Below, piece after piece: positions 6,897 through 14,544 of a DNA stretch of 29,987 bases. The position numbers and the translations under genes are program-made. The notes under the pieces are model-generated. The model did no database searches and was not told the DNA's origin. It saw nothing but the letters and a program-made list of their open reading frames with translations. Position 1 is the first letter of the stretch; every line of letters starts with the position of its first letter. This DNA is from Candidatus Woesearchaeota archaeon (GTDB lineage: Archaea > Nanobdellota > Nanobdellia > Woesearchaeales > JACPBV01), in NCBI GenBank assembly GCA_019322475.1, contig JAHWIN010000018.1, forward strand, positions 1 to 29,987. The letters are read 5' to 3'.

Positions 6897-7750
6897 ACAA
6901 AAAAAACAAGGGACTGTTGTTTGTATGCCTTTTCGCGCTGTTTTGGGCTGTGGAAATAATCCTTATAAGGTATGCCCTTATGACAGGGGCGCATCCCTTA
7001 AGGTTCCTGTTCCATATCTCCTTTTGTTCCTTCCTGCTTTTAGGGGCCTATAACCTGATAAGGAAAAATGACTTCAGGAAAGCAAAAGATGACATCGGAA
7101 AGATCATACTGATGAGCCTCTTCGGAGGGGCTTTAGCCAATGTCCTTACGTTCATCGGATTAAAATTTTCTACTGCGGTCAATTACGGCTTTCTGATAAA
7201 GACAACACTGGTATTTACAACACTATTTGCATGCCTCTTCCTAAAAGAAAGATTGACCAAAGAGAAGATGCTGTTTATGGCCATCCTGCTTATAGGGGTT
7301 TACCTGGTAACCACAAGAGGGGTATTGATTGTTCCTAAAATAGGGGACCTCCTTATCCTGGCTGCAGCTGTTTTCTTCTCAGCCCATGCTGTGATCGCAA
7401 AAAGCGTGATGAAAAAAGTCCCTGCAGAGATCACAGTAAATATGAGGGTTTTTTTTGCTTCGCTGTTCCTATTCCCTTTTGTATTCCTCACAGGTAAAAG
7501 CCCATTTCATTTTGAACATCCCCACCTCATCATCGTAGTTGCATTTATAATGACTATAGGGATCATACTCCTCTACAAGACCCTTGAGATAACGACAGCC
7601 TCCTATATGACATTCATGAACAGCATAACCCCTATAATTGTAGTGATACTTGCCCTGATATTCTTAAAGGAATCGATAAGCCTATGCCAGACGATAGGAG
7701 GATCCCTGATAATAATCTCTGCAGTATTGATCCATAGGAGTGACGTATGA
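6893..7750 (+). CDS. EamA/DMT-family transporter embedded in the MEP operon
   Basis: 285 residues with about ten transmembrane helices arranged as two EamA repeats; each half ends in the family's 'ALIFLKE' type phrase (FACLFLKERLTKEK near 112-126, LALIFLKESISLCQ near 253-267). The family moves small metabolites such as amino acids, nucleotide sugars or phosphorylated compounds across the membrane. The gene overlaps dxs (ATGA) at its start and ispG at its end, so all three should be translated from one message. The position suggests transport of a precursor or product related to isoprenoid or thiamine metabolism, but the substrate cannot be read from sequence. Confidence 0.88.
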   Translation: MNKKNKGLLFVCLFALFWAVEIILIRYALMTGAHPLRFLFHISFCSFLLLGAYNLIRKNDFRKAKDDIGKIILMSLFGGALANVLTFIGLKFSTAVNYGFLIKTTLVFTTLFACLFLKERLTKEKMLFMAILLIGVYLVTTRGVLIVPKIGDLLILAAAVFFSAHAVIAKSVMKKVPAEITVNMRVFFASLFLFPFVFLTGKSPFHFEHPHLIIVVAFIMTIGIILLYKTLEITTASYMTFMNSITPIIVVILALIFLKESISLCQTIGGSLIIISAVLIHRSDV

Positions 7751-8814
7751 TGAGAAAGAAAACAAGGGAGGTAAAGGTCGGAAGCGTAAAGATAGGGGGC
7801 AGTAATCCTATAAGCATACAGTCTATGGCAAATACGTTGACAAAGGACATAGATAAGACCCTCGACCAGATACACTCCCTTGAAGAATCAGGATGTGAGA
7901 TCATAAGGGTTTCTGTCCCTGACATGGAATCCGCCAAAGCGCTGAAAGAGATAAGATCCAATATGTCCGTCCCTCTTGCTGCAGACATACATTTTGACTA
8001 TAGGCTGGCTGTGGAATCCGCAGGGTCCTGTGACAAGCTCAGGATCAACCCCGGAAATATAGGGGATGATGAAAAGGTAAAGAAGGTCATAGATGCTGCA
8101 AAAGACAATTCCATCCCTATCAGGGTAGGTGTCAACTTAGGGTCATTGGAAAAAAGCATAGAAAAAAGCTACGGCCTTACTGCCAAAGCGCTTGTTGAAA
8201 GCGCATTGAAGAATGTAAGGCAGCTTGAAAAAGAAGATTTCCATGACATCATAATAAGCCTGAAGGCATCTGATGCTGTAAAGACCATTGATGCCTACAC
8301 CATGATCTCCTGCCTTACAGACTACCCTCTTCATGTAGGGGTGACAGAAGCAGGCTCTCTGTTCACAGGAACGATAAGAAGCTCCGTAGGCATAGGCTCA
8401 TTATTATCTCGGGGGATAGGAGACACGATAAGGGTAAGCCTTTCTGCAGACCCTGTCGAAGAGGTAAGGGTGGCAAAACAGATCCTGCAAAGCCTCAACC
8501 TAAGAAGATTTGGAGTGTCTGTAACTTCATGCCCGACATGCGCAAGGGCTAATATAGATGTCAGCAGCATAGCTTCAGAGATAGAAGAAAAGGCAAAAAA
8601 CTGCAAGAAGCCGTTAAATATTGCAGTCATGGGCTGCGCTGTAAACGGGCCGGGAGAGGCAAAAGAGGCTGACATAGGTGTTGTAGGGGGAAAAGGCTGC
8701 TGCCTCTTCTATAAAGGCGGAGAGATTATCGAAAGGATAAAGCCTGAAGAGGCTGTCGATAAGGTCATTGAAGGGATATCCCTGTCAGATAAGCAGGATC
8801 AGCCTATCGGGTAA
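7747..8814 (+). CDS. ispG: 4-hydroxy-3-methylbut-2-enyl diphosphate synthase
   Basis: The [4Fe-4S] enzyme of the sixth MEP step: methylerythritol cyclodiphosphate to HMBPP. The 355 residues match the compact bacterial form, a TIM barrel followed by an iron-sulfur domain. The cluster ligands are visible: C262 and C265 in SCPTCAR, C297 and E304 in MGCAVNGPGEAKEADIGV. The N-terminal barrel has the expected SIQSMANT and ADIHFDYRLA phrases. The insert domain of plant and Chlamydia-like long forms is absent. The start ATGATG overlaps the transporter stop codon. Reductant (ferredoxin/flavodoxin) genes are not in the window. A stem-loop (8819-8849) follows the stop. Confidence 0.95.
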   Translation: MMRKKTREVKVGSVKIGGSNPISIQSMANTLTKDIDKTLDQIHSLEESGCEIIRVSVPDMESAKALKEIRSNMSVPLAADIHFDYRLAVESAGSCDKLRINPGNIGDDEKVKKVIDAAKDNSIPIRVGVNLGSLEKSIEKSYGLTAKALVESALKNVRQLEKEDFHDIIISLKASDAVKTIDAYTMISCLTDYPLHVGVTEAGSLFTGTIRSSVGIGSLLSRGIGDTIRVSLSADPVEEVRVAKQILQSLNLRRFGVSVTSCPTCARANIDVSSIASEIEEKAKNCKKPLNIAVMGCAVNGPGEAKEADIGVVGGKGCCLFYKGGEIIERIKPEEAVDKVIEGISLSDKQDQPIG

Positions 8815-8818
8815 TGTA

Positions 8819-8849
8819 CAGTATTGATTGAACAGCCAGTTCCATACTG
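8819..8849 (+). terminator. Stem-loop after ispG
   Basis: CAGTAT (8819-8824) pairs with ATACTG (8844-8849), and inside it GAAC (8830-8833) pairs with GTTC (8839-8842). A T-rich stretch (GGTTTTTCAC) follows. It lies in the 100-nt gap between ispG and ispC and could be a partial terminator, a processing site or an mRNA stabiliser; no clear TATA box for ispC is seen in the gap. Confidence 0.4.
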
Positions 8850-8914
8850 CTCTGGTTTTTCACTAAAAAGCATTTTAGATTTTACAAGCAAACAAAAAAA
8901 GGCATACCGGGAAA

Positions 8915-10081
8915 ATGAAAACATTATCAATATTGGGCTCTACAGGGTCTATAGGGACACAGACATTGGACATAGTAAGGAAGTTTCCGGAGCAGTTTAA
9001 GGTATCAGCATTAAGCTGCAACTCCAATATAGGGCTTCTGAAAGAACAGATAGATGAGTTCAAGCCCAAGATTGCTGCTGTATTTGACGAGGAAAAAGCA
9101 GACATCCTCAAAGACAGCCTGAAGGCTGACATCCCCGTATATAAGGGGATGGAAGGCATCGTAAAAGCTGCAGTCTTAGGGGAAGCCCACACTGTAGTAA
9201 ATTCCCTTGTAGGCTCCATAGGAATCCTCCCTACTGTAAAAGCTATAGAGAACCTCAAAAATGTGGCTCTTGCAAACAAGGAAACACTGGTCGCTGCAGG
9301 AGAGATTGTAATGAAAAAGCTAAGGTTCCACAAGACAGCCCTTCTTCCTATCGATTCCGAGCACTCTGCAATACTCCAATGCATAAGAGGGGAAAATTTA
9401 GATGAGGTAAGCAAGGTCACCCTTACATGCTCAGGAGGTGCATTCAGGGAAACTGCAAAAGAAGAGCTTGAAGATGTAAAGGCATCTGATGCGCTGAAGC
9501 ACCCTACATGGAGCATGGGGCCCAAGATAACTATAGACTCTGCAACGCTTATGAACAAGGGCTTTGAGGTGATAGAGGCGCACTTTCTTTACAATATCCC
9601 ATATTCCCAGATAGATGTTGTCATACATCCCCAAAGCACGATACACTCGATGGTAGAGTTCAAGGACGGTTCAGTTATGGCCCAGCTCGGAGCAGCTGAC
9701 ATGAGGATCCCTATCCAGTACGCCCTTGCTTATCCCAAAAGGATGGAAAACAAGGGCCTTTCAAAGCTCAACCTTGCAGCTAAAGGGAAGCTGGAATTCT
9801 ATGAACCTAGCCTGGAAAGGTTCCCCTGCCTTGCTATGGCCTATGACTCAGGGATAAAAGGGGGGAGCCTTCCTGCTGTCATGAACGCTGCAAATGAGAT
9901 AGCTGTCAGATATTTCCTCATGGATAAGATAAGGTTCACGGATATCCCTAAGATTATAATGGAAGAACTGGAAGGCCACAAGCAGGTAAAAGACCCCAAC
10001 CTTGACGACATCCTAAATATAGACAGGAAGGTCAAAGAAGACACGGAAAAGAAGATCCGGGAAATGCTGATAAGCCGATGA
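8915..10081 (+). CDS. ispC: 1-deoxy-D-xylulose-5-phosphate reductoisomerase
   Basis: Second MEP step: NADPH-dependent rearrangement and reduction of DXP to MEP. 388 residues, family-typical. Visible: Rossmann NADPH loop SILGSTGSIGTQTLDIV (5-21), LANKETLV, the metal/substrate motif LLPIDSEHSAI (Asp/Glu metal ligands), the flexible loop tryptophan in HPTWSMGPKITIDSATLMNKG, EVIEAHFLY with the third acidic ligand, and the C-terminal NAANEIAV. All fosmidomycin-site residues I can recall are present. The upstream gap of 100 nt from ispG contains a stem-loop; the ribosome site is weak (CCGGGAAA). Followed by ispDF 40 nt downstream. Confidence 0.95.
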   Translation: MKTLSILGSTGSIGTQTLDIVRKFPEQFKVSALSCNSNIGLLKEQIDEFKPKIAAVFDEEKADILKDSLKADIPVYKGMEGIVKAAVLGEAHTVVNSLVGSIGILPTVKAIENLKNVALANKETLVAAGEIVMKKLRFHKTALLPIDSEHSAILQCIRGENLDEVSKVTLTCSGGAFRETAKEELEDVKASDALKHPTWSMGPKITIDSATLMNKGFEVIEAHFLYNIPYSQIDVVIHPQSTIHSMVEFKDGSVMAQLGAADMRIPIQYALAYPKRMENKGLSKLNLAAKGKLEFYEPSLERFPCLAMAYDSGIKGGSLPAVMNAANEIAVRYFLMDKIRFTDIPKIIMEELEGHKQVKDPNLDDILNIDRKVKEDTEKKIREMLISR

Positions 10082-10121
10082 CAAAAGAAGCCGATAAAAA
10101 TATCAAAGGAGGGCGATAAAG

Positions 10122-11291
10122 ATGAACTACGCAATAATTGTTGCAGCCGGAAAAGGAAAAAGGATGAACAGCAAGCTGAACAAGATCCTGTTGTTGCTGG
10201 ACGATAAGCCTATAATATATCATTCCATAAGGCCTTTTGAGGAATCGCCGCTTATAGACCGGATCCTCCTGATATCCAATAAGGACAGCATAGCAGACCT
10301 GAAGTCAGTTATCCGGGAAAACAGGTTCGATAAGACAGAGATATTTGAAGGCGGTGAGGAAAGGCAGGACAGCGTCTACAGGGGCATAATGTCCATAAAA
10401 GATGCTAAAGAGGATGACATAGTCCTTGTCCATAACGGCGTAAACCCCTTTATCTCCACAAAGATCATAGAGGACATGATAAGCTCTGCTAAGGAGCATG
10501 GGGCATGTGCTGCTGCATTTAAGGTAAAAGATACCATAAAGGAGGTTGACGAGGACAATTTTATAATAAAGACACTTGACAGGGATAGGCTGTGGCATAT
10601 GCAGACCCCGCAGGCAGCAAAGTACAGGCTTATAGCCAAAGCCTTTATCCACGCATATAACAGCAGCCATTACGGGACAGACGACACCAGCCTTATAGAA
10701 AAGCTGGGTGAAAAGGTAAAGGTCATAGGGTGCAGCAGGGAGAACTTCAAGATAACCTCTCCGATAGACCTGGAAGGCGCAAAGATGGTCATAAGTGCTG
10801 ACAGGGTAGGCATAGGCCTGGACTCACATAGGTTCACTGAAGAGCCGAAGCAGCTTATCCTTGGCTCTGTAGCCATCCCTGATGAAAAAGGCCTGGAGGC
10901 AAACTCAGACGGCGATGTTATCCTTCACAGCCTGTTCAATGCGCTGTCTCAGGCTATAGGAGGGAAAAGCCTTGGTTTCTATGCAGATCCCTTATGTAAA
11001 AAAGGCGTAAAGGACAGCTCATCTTACCTTAACATAGCCCTTGATATGGTAAAGGAAAAAGGGTTTAAGATAAATAATATAGGCATTATGATAGAGGCAA
11101 AAAGGCCCAGGCTTGACGATCATGAAGAGCTGATAAAAGAAAAGGTTGCAGGGCTGTGCAGCATAAGCTCATCCCAGATAGGCCTGACAGCGACATCAGG
11201 AGAAGGCCTGACAGCATTCGGAAGAGGGGAAGGCATCCAGGTATTCACCATAGTAAGCCTAAGAAAGATAGGCAAAGGAGAGGAAGATTGA
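10122..11291 (+). CDS. ispDF: Bifunctional IspD-IspF fusion protein
   Basis: Residues 1-~226 are IspD (MEP cytidylyltransferase): nucleotide loop AAGKGKRM with K21 in the expected place, QTPQ (161-164), TDDTSLIE, and NFKITSP with K210. Residues ~227-389 are IspF (MECDP synthase): RVGIGLDSHRF with metal ligands D234 and H236, third ligand H269, and GRGEGI near the C-terminus. Several usual active-site residues differ by eye-alignment to E. coli: IspD HDAARP is HNGVNP (N105, N108), and in IspF the H34, D46 and D56 positions read N261, N273 and S283, with a shortened FPDTDP loop. A strong Shine-Dalgarno (AAAGGAGGGCGAT) precedes the ATG. IspDF fusions occur in some bacteria. Confidence 0.9.
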   Translation: MNYAIIVAAGKGKRMNSKLNKILLLLDDKPIIYHSIRPFEESPLIDRILLISNKDSIADLKSVIRENRFDKTEIFEGGEERQDSVYRGIMSIKDAKEDDIVLVHNGVNPFISTKIIEDMISSAKEHGACAAAFKVKDTIKEVDEDNFIIKTLDRDRLWHMQTPQAAKYRLIAKAFIHAYNSSHYGTDDTSLIEKLGEKVKVIGCSRENFKITSPIDLEGAKMVISADRVGIGLDSHRFTEEPKQLILGSVAIPDEKGLEANSDGDVILHSLFNALSQAIGGKSLGFYADPLCKKGVKDSSSYLNIALDMVKEKGFKINNIGIMIEAKRPRLDDHEELIKEKVAGLCSISSSQIGLTATSGEGLTAFGRGEGIQVFTIVSLRKIGKGEED

Positions 11292-11296
11292 AGAGG

Positions 11297-12100
11297 ATGA
11301 AAATTAAAGCATACGCCAAGCTTAACCTGGCCCTTGACGTCCTAAGCAGAAGGGAAGGCGGCTTTCATGAAATCAACTCTGTTATGCAGCAGATAAGCCT
11401 GCATGACGAAATATCTGTAGAGAAAGGCGATAAGATAACCTTGATAGGCGGCTTGAAGGATGACATAATCCTAAAAGCAGCGCTAAAGCTGAAAGGGCTT
11501 TTTGGCATAGAAGAAGGGGCTAAGATCTCTTTAAAGAAGAATATTCCCTTATCTGCAGGGTTGGCAGGAGGCTCTGCTGATGCAGCCGCAGCCCTAAAAG
11601 CTCTGAACGAGCTATGGAATCTGAACCTAAGTGAAAGCAGCCTTATCAAGATAGGCTCAGAGTTAGGCTCTGACGTCCCTTTCTGCATAGCAGGAAAAAG
11701 CTGTTTTGTTTCAGGAAAAGGGGAAAAGCTGGAAAGGGTTGATATGCCTGAGATGGACATAGTTGTAGTAAACCCTGGCTATGGGATATCTACAAAAGAT
11801 GCCTACATGGAATTAGATAGTAAAGATTACGAAAAAACATTCTCCAGCTTAAGGTTAAGGAGCCTAAATGGCACAGAAAAGATAGCGTCCATGCTGCATA
11901 ACGACTTTATCCATATCCAGAAGCCTGAAGTGAAAGGGCTTATAGAAGAGATGGTAAGCAAGGGGGCAATAAATGCATCGATAACAGGCAAAGGCCCCAC
12001 TGTCTTTGGGATATTTGAAAACAGCAAAAAAGCTTTGGAGGCATACAGGCACTTCAAGGCAAGATGCCCCTCCGCTTATGTAGGGATGACGATAAGATGA
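11297..12100 (+). CDS. ispE: 4-diphosphocytidyl-2-C-methyl-D-erythritol kinase
   Basis: GHMP-family kinase for the fourth MEP step, ATP-dependent phosphorylation of CDP-ME. 267 residues from the ATG at 11297, which is chosen because it begins the conserved MKIKAYAKLNLAL and is preceded by AAGAGG; longer frames run back into ispDF. Visible: K8/N10 in YAKLNLAL, the ATP loop PLSAGLAGGSADAAAAL (84-100), GSDVPFC with the catalytic Asp (D126), and the C-terminal GKGPTVFGIF. It starts 5 nt after ispDF and overlaps ispH by ATGA, so expression is tightly coupled. Confidence 0.95.
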   Translation: MKIKAYAKLNLALDVLSRREGGFHEINSVMQQISLHDEISVEKGDKITLIGGLKDDIILKAALKLKGLFGIEEGAKISLKKNIPLSAGLAGGSADAAAALKALNELWNLNLSESSLIKIGSELGSDVPFCIAGKSCFVSGKGEKLERVDMPEMDIVVVNPGYGISTKDAYMELDSKDYEKTFSSLRLRSLNGTEKIASMLHNDFIHIQKPEVKGLIEEMVSKGAINASITGKGPTVFGIFENSKKALEAYRHFKARCPSAYVGMTIR

Positions 12101-12927
12101 AGATAAAGCTAGCACAGGAATCAGGATTCTGCTTCGGAGTAAAAAAAGCCCTCGACAGGATAAGCTCTATAAAACATAAAAAGGAGGCCTGCGTGCTTGG
12201 AAAGCTTATCCATAACCCCCAGGTGATAGAAGAGCTGAAAAAAGAAGGCATAAGGTTTACAGACAGCGTGGAGGATGTAAGCAAAGGCGCATTGATAATC
12301 TCCGCGCACGGCACCTCAGACAGGAACATAGAAAAAGCAAAGGAAAAAGGGCTTGATATAATAGACACCACCTGCCCCCTTGTCAGGAATGTCCATAACA
12401 TAACCAAGGATCTCGAAAAAAAAGGATACAGGATAATAATATTCGGAGACAAGGAGCATACAGAGGTAAAGGGCATAATGGGCAACCTGAACAACACTAT
12501 AATAATAAGTGAAGCATCTGAGCTGGACTCCCTGAAAGAGGGAAAATACGCCCTTGTAAGCCAGACAACCCAGGATATTGCCAGATTCGATGAGATAAGC
12601 CTAAGTCTAAAAGATAAGTTCAAGGATGCTTTGGTTAAAGACACCATCTGCTCTGCAACAAAATCAAGGCAGGAAAGCGCTGCAAGGATAGCAAAGGAAT
12701 CAAACCTTATGATAGTGATAGGCGGCTATAACAGCGCAAACACCAAAAGGCTCGCAGACATATGCAGCAGGATAACAGAGACAAAGCACATAGAAAAGGC
12801 AGAAGAGATAAGAAAGGAATGGTTCATCTCAAAAGAGAATATAGGGGTGACTGCAGGAGCATCTACCCCCCAGGATGTTATTAAGGATGTTGTTGAGGCT
12901 ATACAGAATATAAAAATAACCGTTTGA
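12097..12927 (+). CDS. ispH: 4-hydroxy-3-methylbut-2-enyl diphosphate reductase
   Basis: Last MEP step: HMBPP to IPP and DMAPP with a [4Fe-4S] cluster. 276 residues from the ATG at 12097 (MKIKLAQESGFCFGV), which overlaps the ispE stop. Cluster cysteines C12 (GFCFGVKKA), C93 (DTTCPLV) and C185 (DTICSATKSRQ) are present, as are the substrate-site residues H39 (LIHNPQV), H71 (SAHG), H121 and catalytic E123 (KEHTEVKG), T157/T158 (SQTTQ) and the GGYNSANTKRL loop. With the other genes this completes the pathway. A hairpin with a T-run follows at 12976-13003. Confidence 0.96.
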   Translation: MKIKLAQESGFCFGVKKALDRISSIKHKKEACVLGKLIHNPQVIEELKKEGIRFTDSVEDVSKGALIISAHGTSDRNIEKAKEKGLDIIDTTCPLVRNVHNITKDLEKKGYRIIIFGDKEHTEVKGIMGNLNNTIIISEASELDSLKEGKYALVSQTTQDIARFDEISLSLKDKFKDALVKDTICSATKSRQESAARIAKESNLMIVIGGYNSANTKRLADICSRITETKHIEKAEEIRKEWFISKENIGVTAGASTPQDVIKDVVEAIQNIKITV

Positions 12928-12975
12928 AATTAACAGGATAAATTTTTTCCATCGTAGAGAGATCTAAAATCAGCA

Positions 12976-13003
12976 AAACCTTCATTTTTAAGGTTTATTT
13001 TTT
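12976..13003 (+). terminator. Hairpin plus T-run ending the ispC-ispH operon
   Basis: AAACCTT (12976-12982) pairs perfectly with AAGGTTT (12990-12996), followed by A and TTTTTT (12998-13003). It overlaps the stop codon of the convergent gene. Archaeal termination relies mostly on the T-tract, which is present. Confidence 0.55.
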
Positions 13004-13705
13004 CCCATATAACAAACGCAGAGCAGTTATTATTTTTGGGTCTAGTATGGCACCCACAGAATAAAAAATATGCCTTGCCTGCCAACTGCCGAGTAATTCT
13101 TCCATCAGTTCAGCATGCCTTCTTTCAGGAGTTCTCCTATCTTTTGGAAAAACCTGTATAATTAATTTTTTAATAAATCCGTTTAATTTTTCAGGCCGGG
13201 TGACCAAATTTACTTTTGTTCCTGTTAATATGTCATAAACTCTTTGATTCCTTATTCCAGTACTTACAAATACAGGATGCGCGTTCGACAATTCAGCGAG
13301 TTCTTGAGCATATTTTACAGGATCTACAAAATCTCCATCGTACCATTCTGGAACTTGAATTCCTGTAACAATCACATCTGCCTTGGGATTGGCGTTTCTG
13401 TCTTTTATCTCTTCCAAAAGGGGTGCAGCATATGCCTCTTCCCAAATATGCCCCTCTGAAACAGGATCAGGGTTATCTAATTTTTCTAAAACTTTCCCAA
13501 TAATCTCATCCCTTTGGTTACTTCTTACCTTCCTGTAAGTGGGTGAAGCGTATCCTTCTAGTAAAAATGCTGTATTTTTTGTTGTGTAATAGCCCTCTTG
13601 TTCTGCAGGACACCCAGGATTGAAAGTATTGGCTCTCCTTATCTGCCTAGCAGAGTCAATCATAGCTTCAATTTTCTGTTCTAATCTTCCATCCTGTTTT
13701 GCCAT
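12995..13705 (-). CDS. Hypothetical protein of 236 residues
   Basis: I do not recognise the family. The protein is soluble with no signal peptide or membrane helix. The N-terminal ~90 residues are polar and helical and contain 'GCPAEQEGYYTTKN'. The middle (about 108-170) has alternating strands and loops, KADVIVTGIQVPEW and HPVFVSTGIRN, that could be a Rossmann-like or receiver-like alpha/beta domain. The C-terminus is helical (RRHAELMEELLGSWQARHIF). Codon use is A/T-richer than in ispH. It lies 78 nt downstream of the HTH regulator gene on the same strand, with a weak TATA-like AAATTTAATATC at 13741-13752, so it may be transcribed with or after the regulator. Confidence 0.6.
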   Translation of the reverse strand: MAKQDGRLEQKIEAMIDSARQIRRANTFNPGCPAEQEGYYTTKNTAFLLEGYASPTYRKVRSNQRDEIIGKVLEKLDNPDPVSEGHIWEEAYAAPLLEEIKDRNANPKADVIVTGIQVPEWYDGDFVDPVKYAQELAELSNAHPVFVSTGIRNQRVYDILTGTKVNLVTRPEKLNGFIKKLIIQVFPKDRRTPERRHAELMEELLGSWQARHIFYSVGAILDPKIITALRLLYGKK

Positions 13706-13740
13706 TTTCTTAGCAATTTATGATAGTGATAGAAATAGCA

Positions 13741-13752
13741 GATATTAAATTT
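13741..13752 (-). promoter_or_regulatory. Possible TATA box of the hypothetical gene
   Basis: Minus strand AAATTTAATATC, 35 nt upstream of the ATG at 13705, would allow a start site with a leader of roughly 10-15 nt. It lies between two same-strand genes, so read-through from the regulator gene is an alternative. Confidence 0.3.
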
Positions 13753-13783
13753 TTACCGTCAATTGCCGGAAAAATACCCTGAA

Positions 13784-14434
13784 TTAGAGTTCTTCGTATA
13801 TTGAAGGGATGATTTTGCTTTCTGCTGTTTTTAGATGCTGCTGATAAGTTGAATAAGAAACACCCATGATTTTTGCTAATTTTTCCATATTTATTTTTTT
13901 GGGATAGCTGTAGTATCCATTGTTAATGGCAATCTCCATAGCGATTTTTTGCTTCGCAGATAATTCAGGAAGTAATCTTGTAATTGAGATATTAGAGATA
14001 TTTTCATTTCTAAGTTTCAATAACCTTGCTCCGAGATGTTTTTCTGCAAATTTTAAGACGTCCCCCAATATTTTTCTGTCAAAACTTGCTAATTCCCAAG
14101 TATGCATTTTTTCTTTACAATTTATGATTGTCGGAGATGGTCTGATTATCTTAGGATTCCATACTGGCTCTGTAAAAAGAGGTTGTTTTGTGACTAAAAC
14201 TGCAAAATCATCCCTCATTTCCAATTTGACCAATTCTGGCTGTTTTTTTGCATCTTTAACTAATCTTTTTTTATTCTTCTCTTCTCCAAACATAAACCCG
14301 CAAGTTATTAAATAAATCCATTTTTCATCCTTATAGTAAGAAAGAGGATAACCTGTCATAGAAACTTTATGCTTTATTGCCAGCCTTCCAAGAAACTGAT
14401 TCTTAGATTCGACTTTTAACTTCATTACCCACAT
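13784..14434 (-). CDS. Bacterio-opsin-activator-type HTH regulator
   Basis: 216 residues. The C-terminal ~60 residues match the archaeal HTH_10 (bacterio-opsin activator) domain: LSAKQKIAMEIAINNGYYSY, PKKINMEKLAKIMGVSYSTY, then QQHLKTAESKI. The N-terminal part (1-150) is an alpha/beta ligand-sensing region without a recognised motif. The family is essentially archaeal and acts as a transcription factor. The promoter (14457-14473) lies 22 nt before the ATG, so the first Met is preferred over Met4. The promoter and an upstream 15-nt block are nearly identical to those of the four-helix protein gene at 2175-2786; autoregulation and control of that gene are reasonable inferences. Confidence 0.82.
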   Translation of the reverse strand: MWVMKLKVESKNQFLGRLAIKHKVSMTGYPLSYYKDEKWIYLITCGFMFGEEKNKKRLVKDAKKQPELVKLEMRDDFAVLVTKQPLFTEPVWNPKIIRPSPTIINCKEKMHTWELASFDRKILGDVLKFAEKHLGARLLKLRNENISNISITRLLPELSAKQKIAMEIAINNGYYSYPKKINMEKLAKIMGVSYSTYQQHLKTAESKIIPSIYEEL

Positions 14435-14456
14435 AGATATAATAAGCCAATAATCC

Positions 14457-14473
14457 CTATAAATATCTTTCTA
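14457..14473 (-). promoter_or_regulatory. BRE/TATA promoter of the HTH regulator gene
   Basis: Minus strand TAGAAAGATATTTATAG, identical over 17 bases to the box at 2809-2825 and at the same 22-nt distance from its start codon. A leaderless transcript is expected. Confidence 0.65.
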
Positions 14474-14480
14474 AATAGCT

Positions 14481-14495
14481 CAAACAGGCGGCAAA
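14481..14495 (-). promoter_or_regulatory. Possible regulator site upstream of the TATA box (copy 2)
   Basis: Plus-strand CAAACAGGCGGCAAA, 13/15 identical to 2831-2845. It begins 7 nt beyond the BRE (5 nt in the other copy). It may be a binding site for the HTH_10 regulator encoded next to it (inference). Confidence 0.35.
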
Positions 14496-14544
14496 TACCC
14501 TAACATTTAATGTGCACCTATTCATAGAACCAACAAATAGTCTC

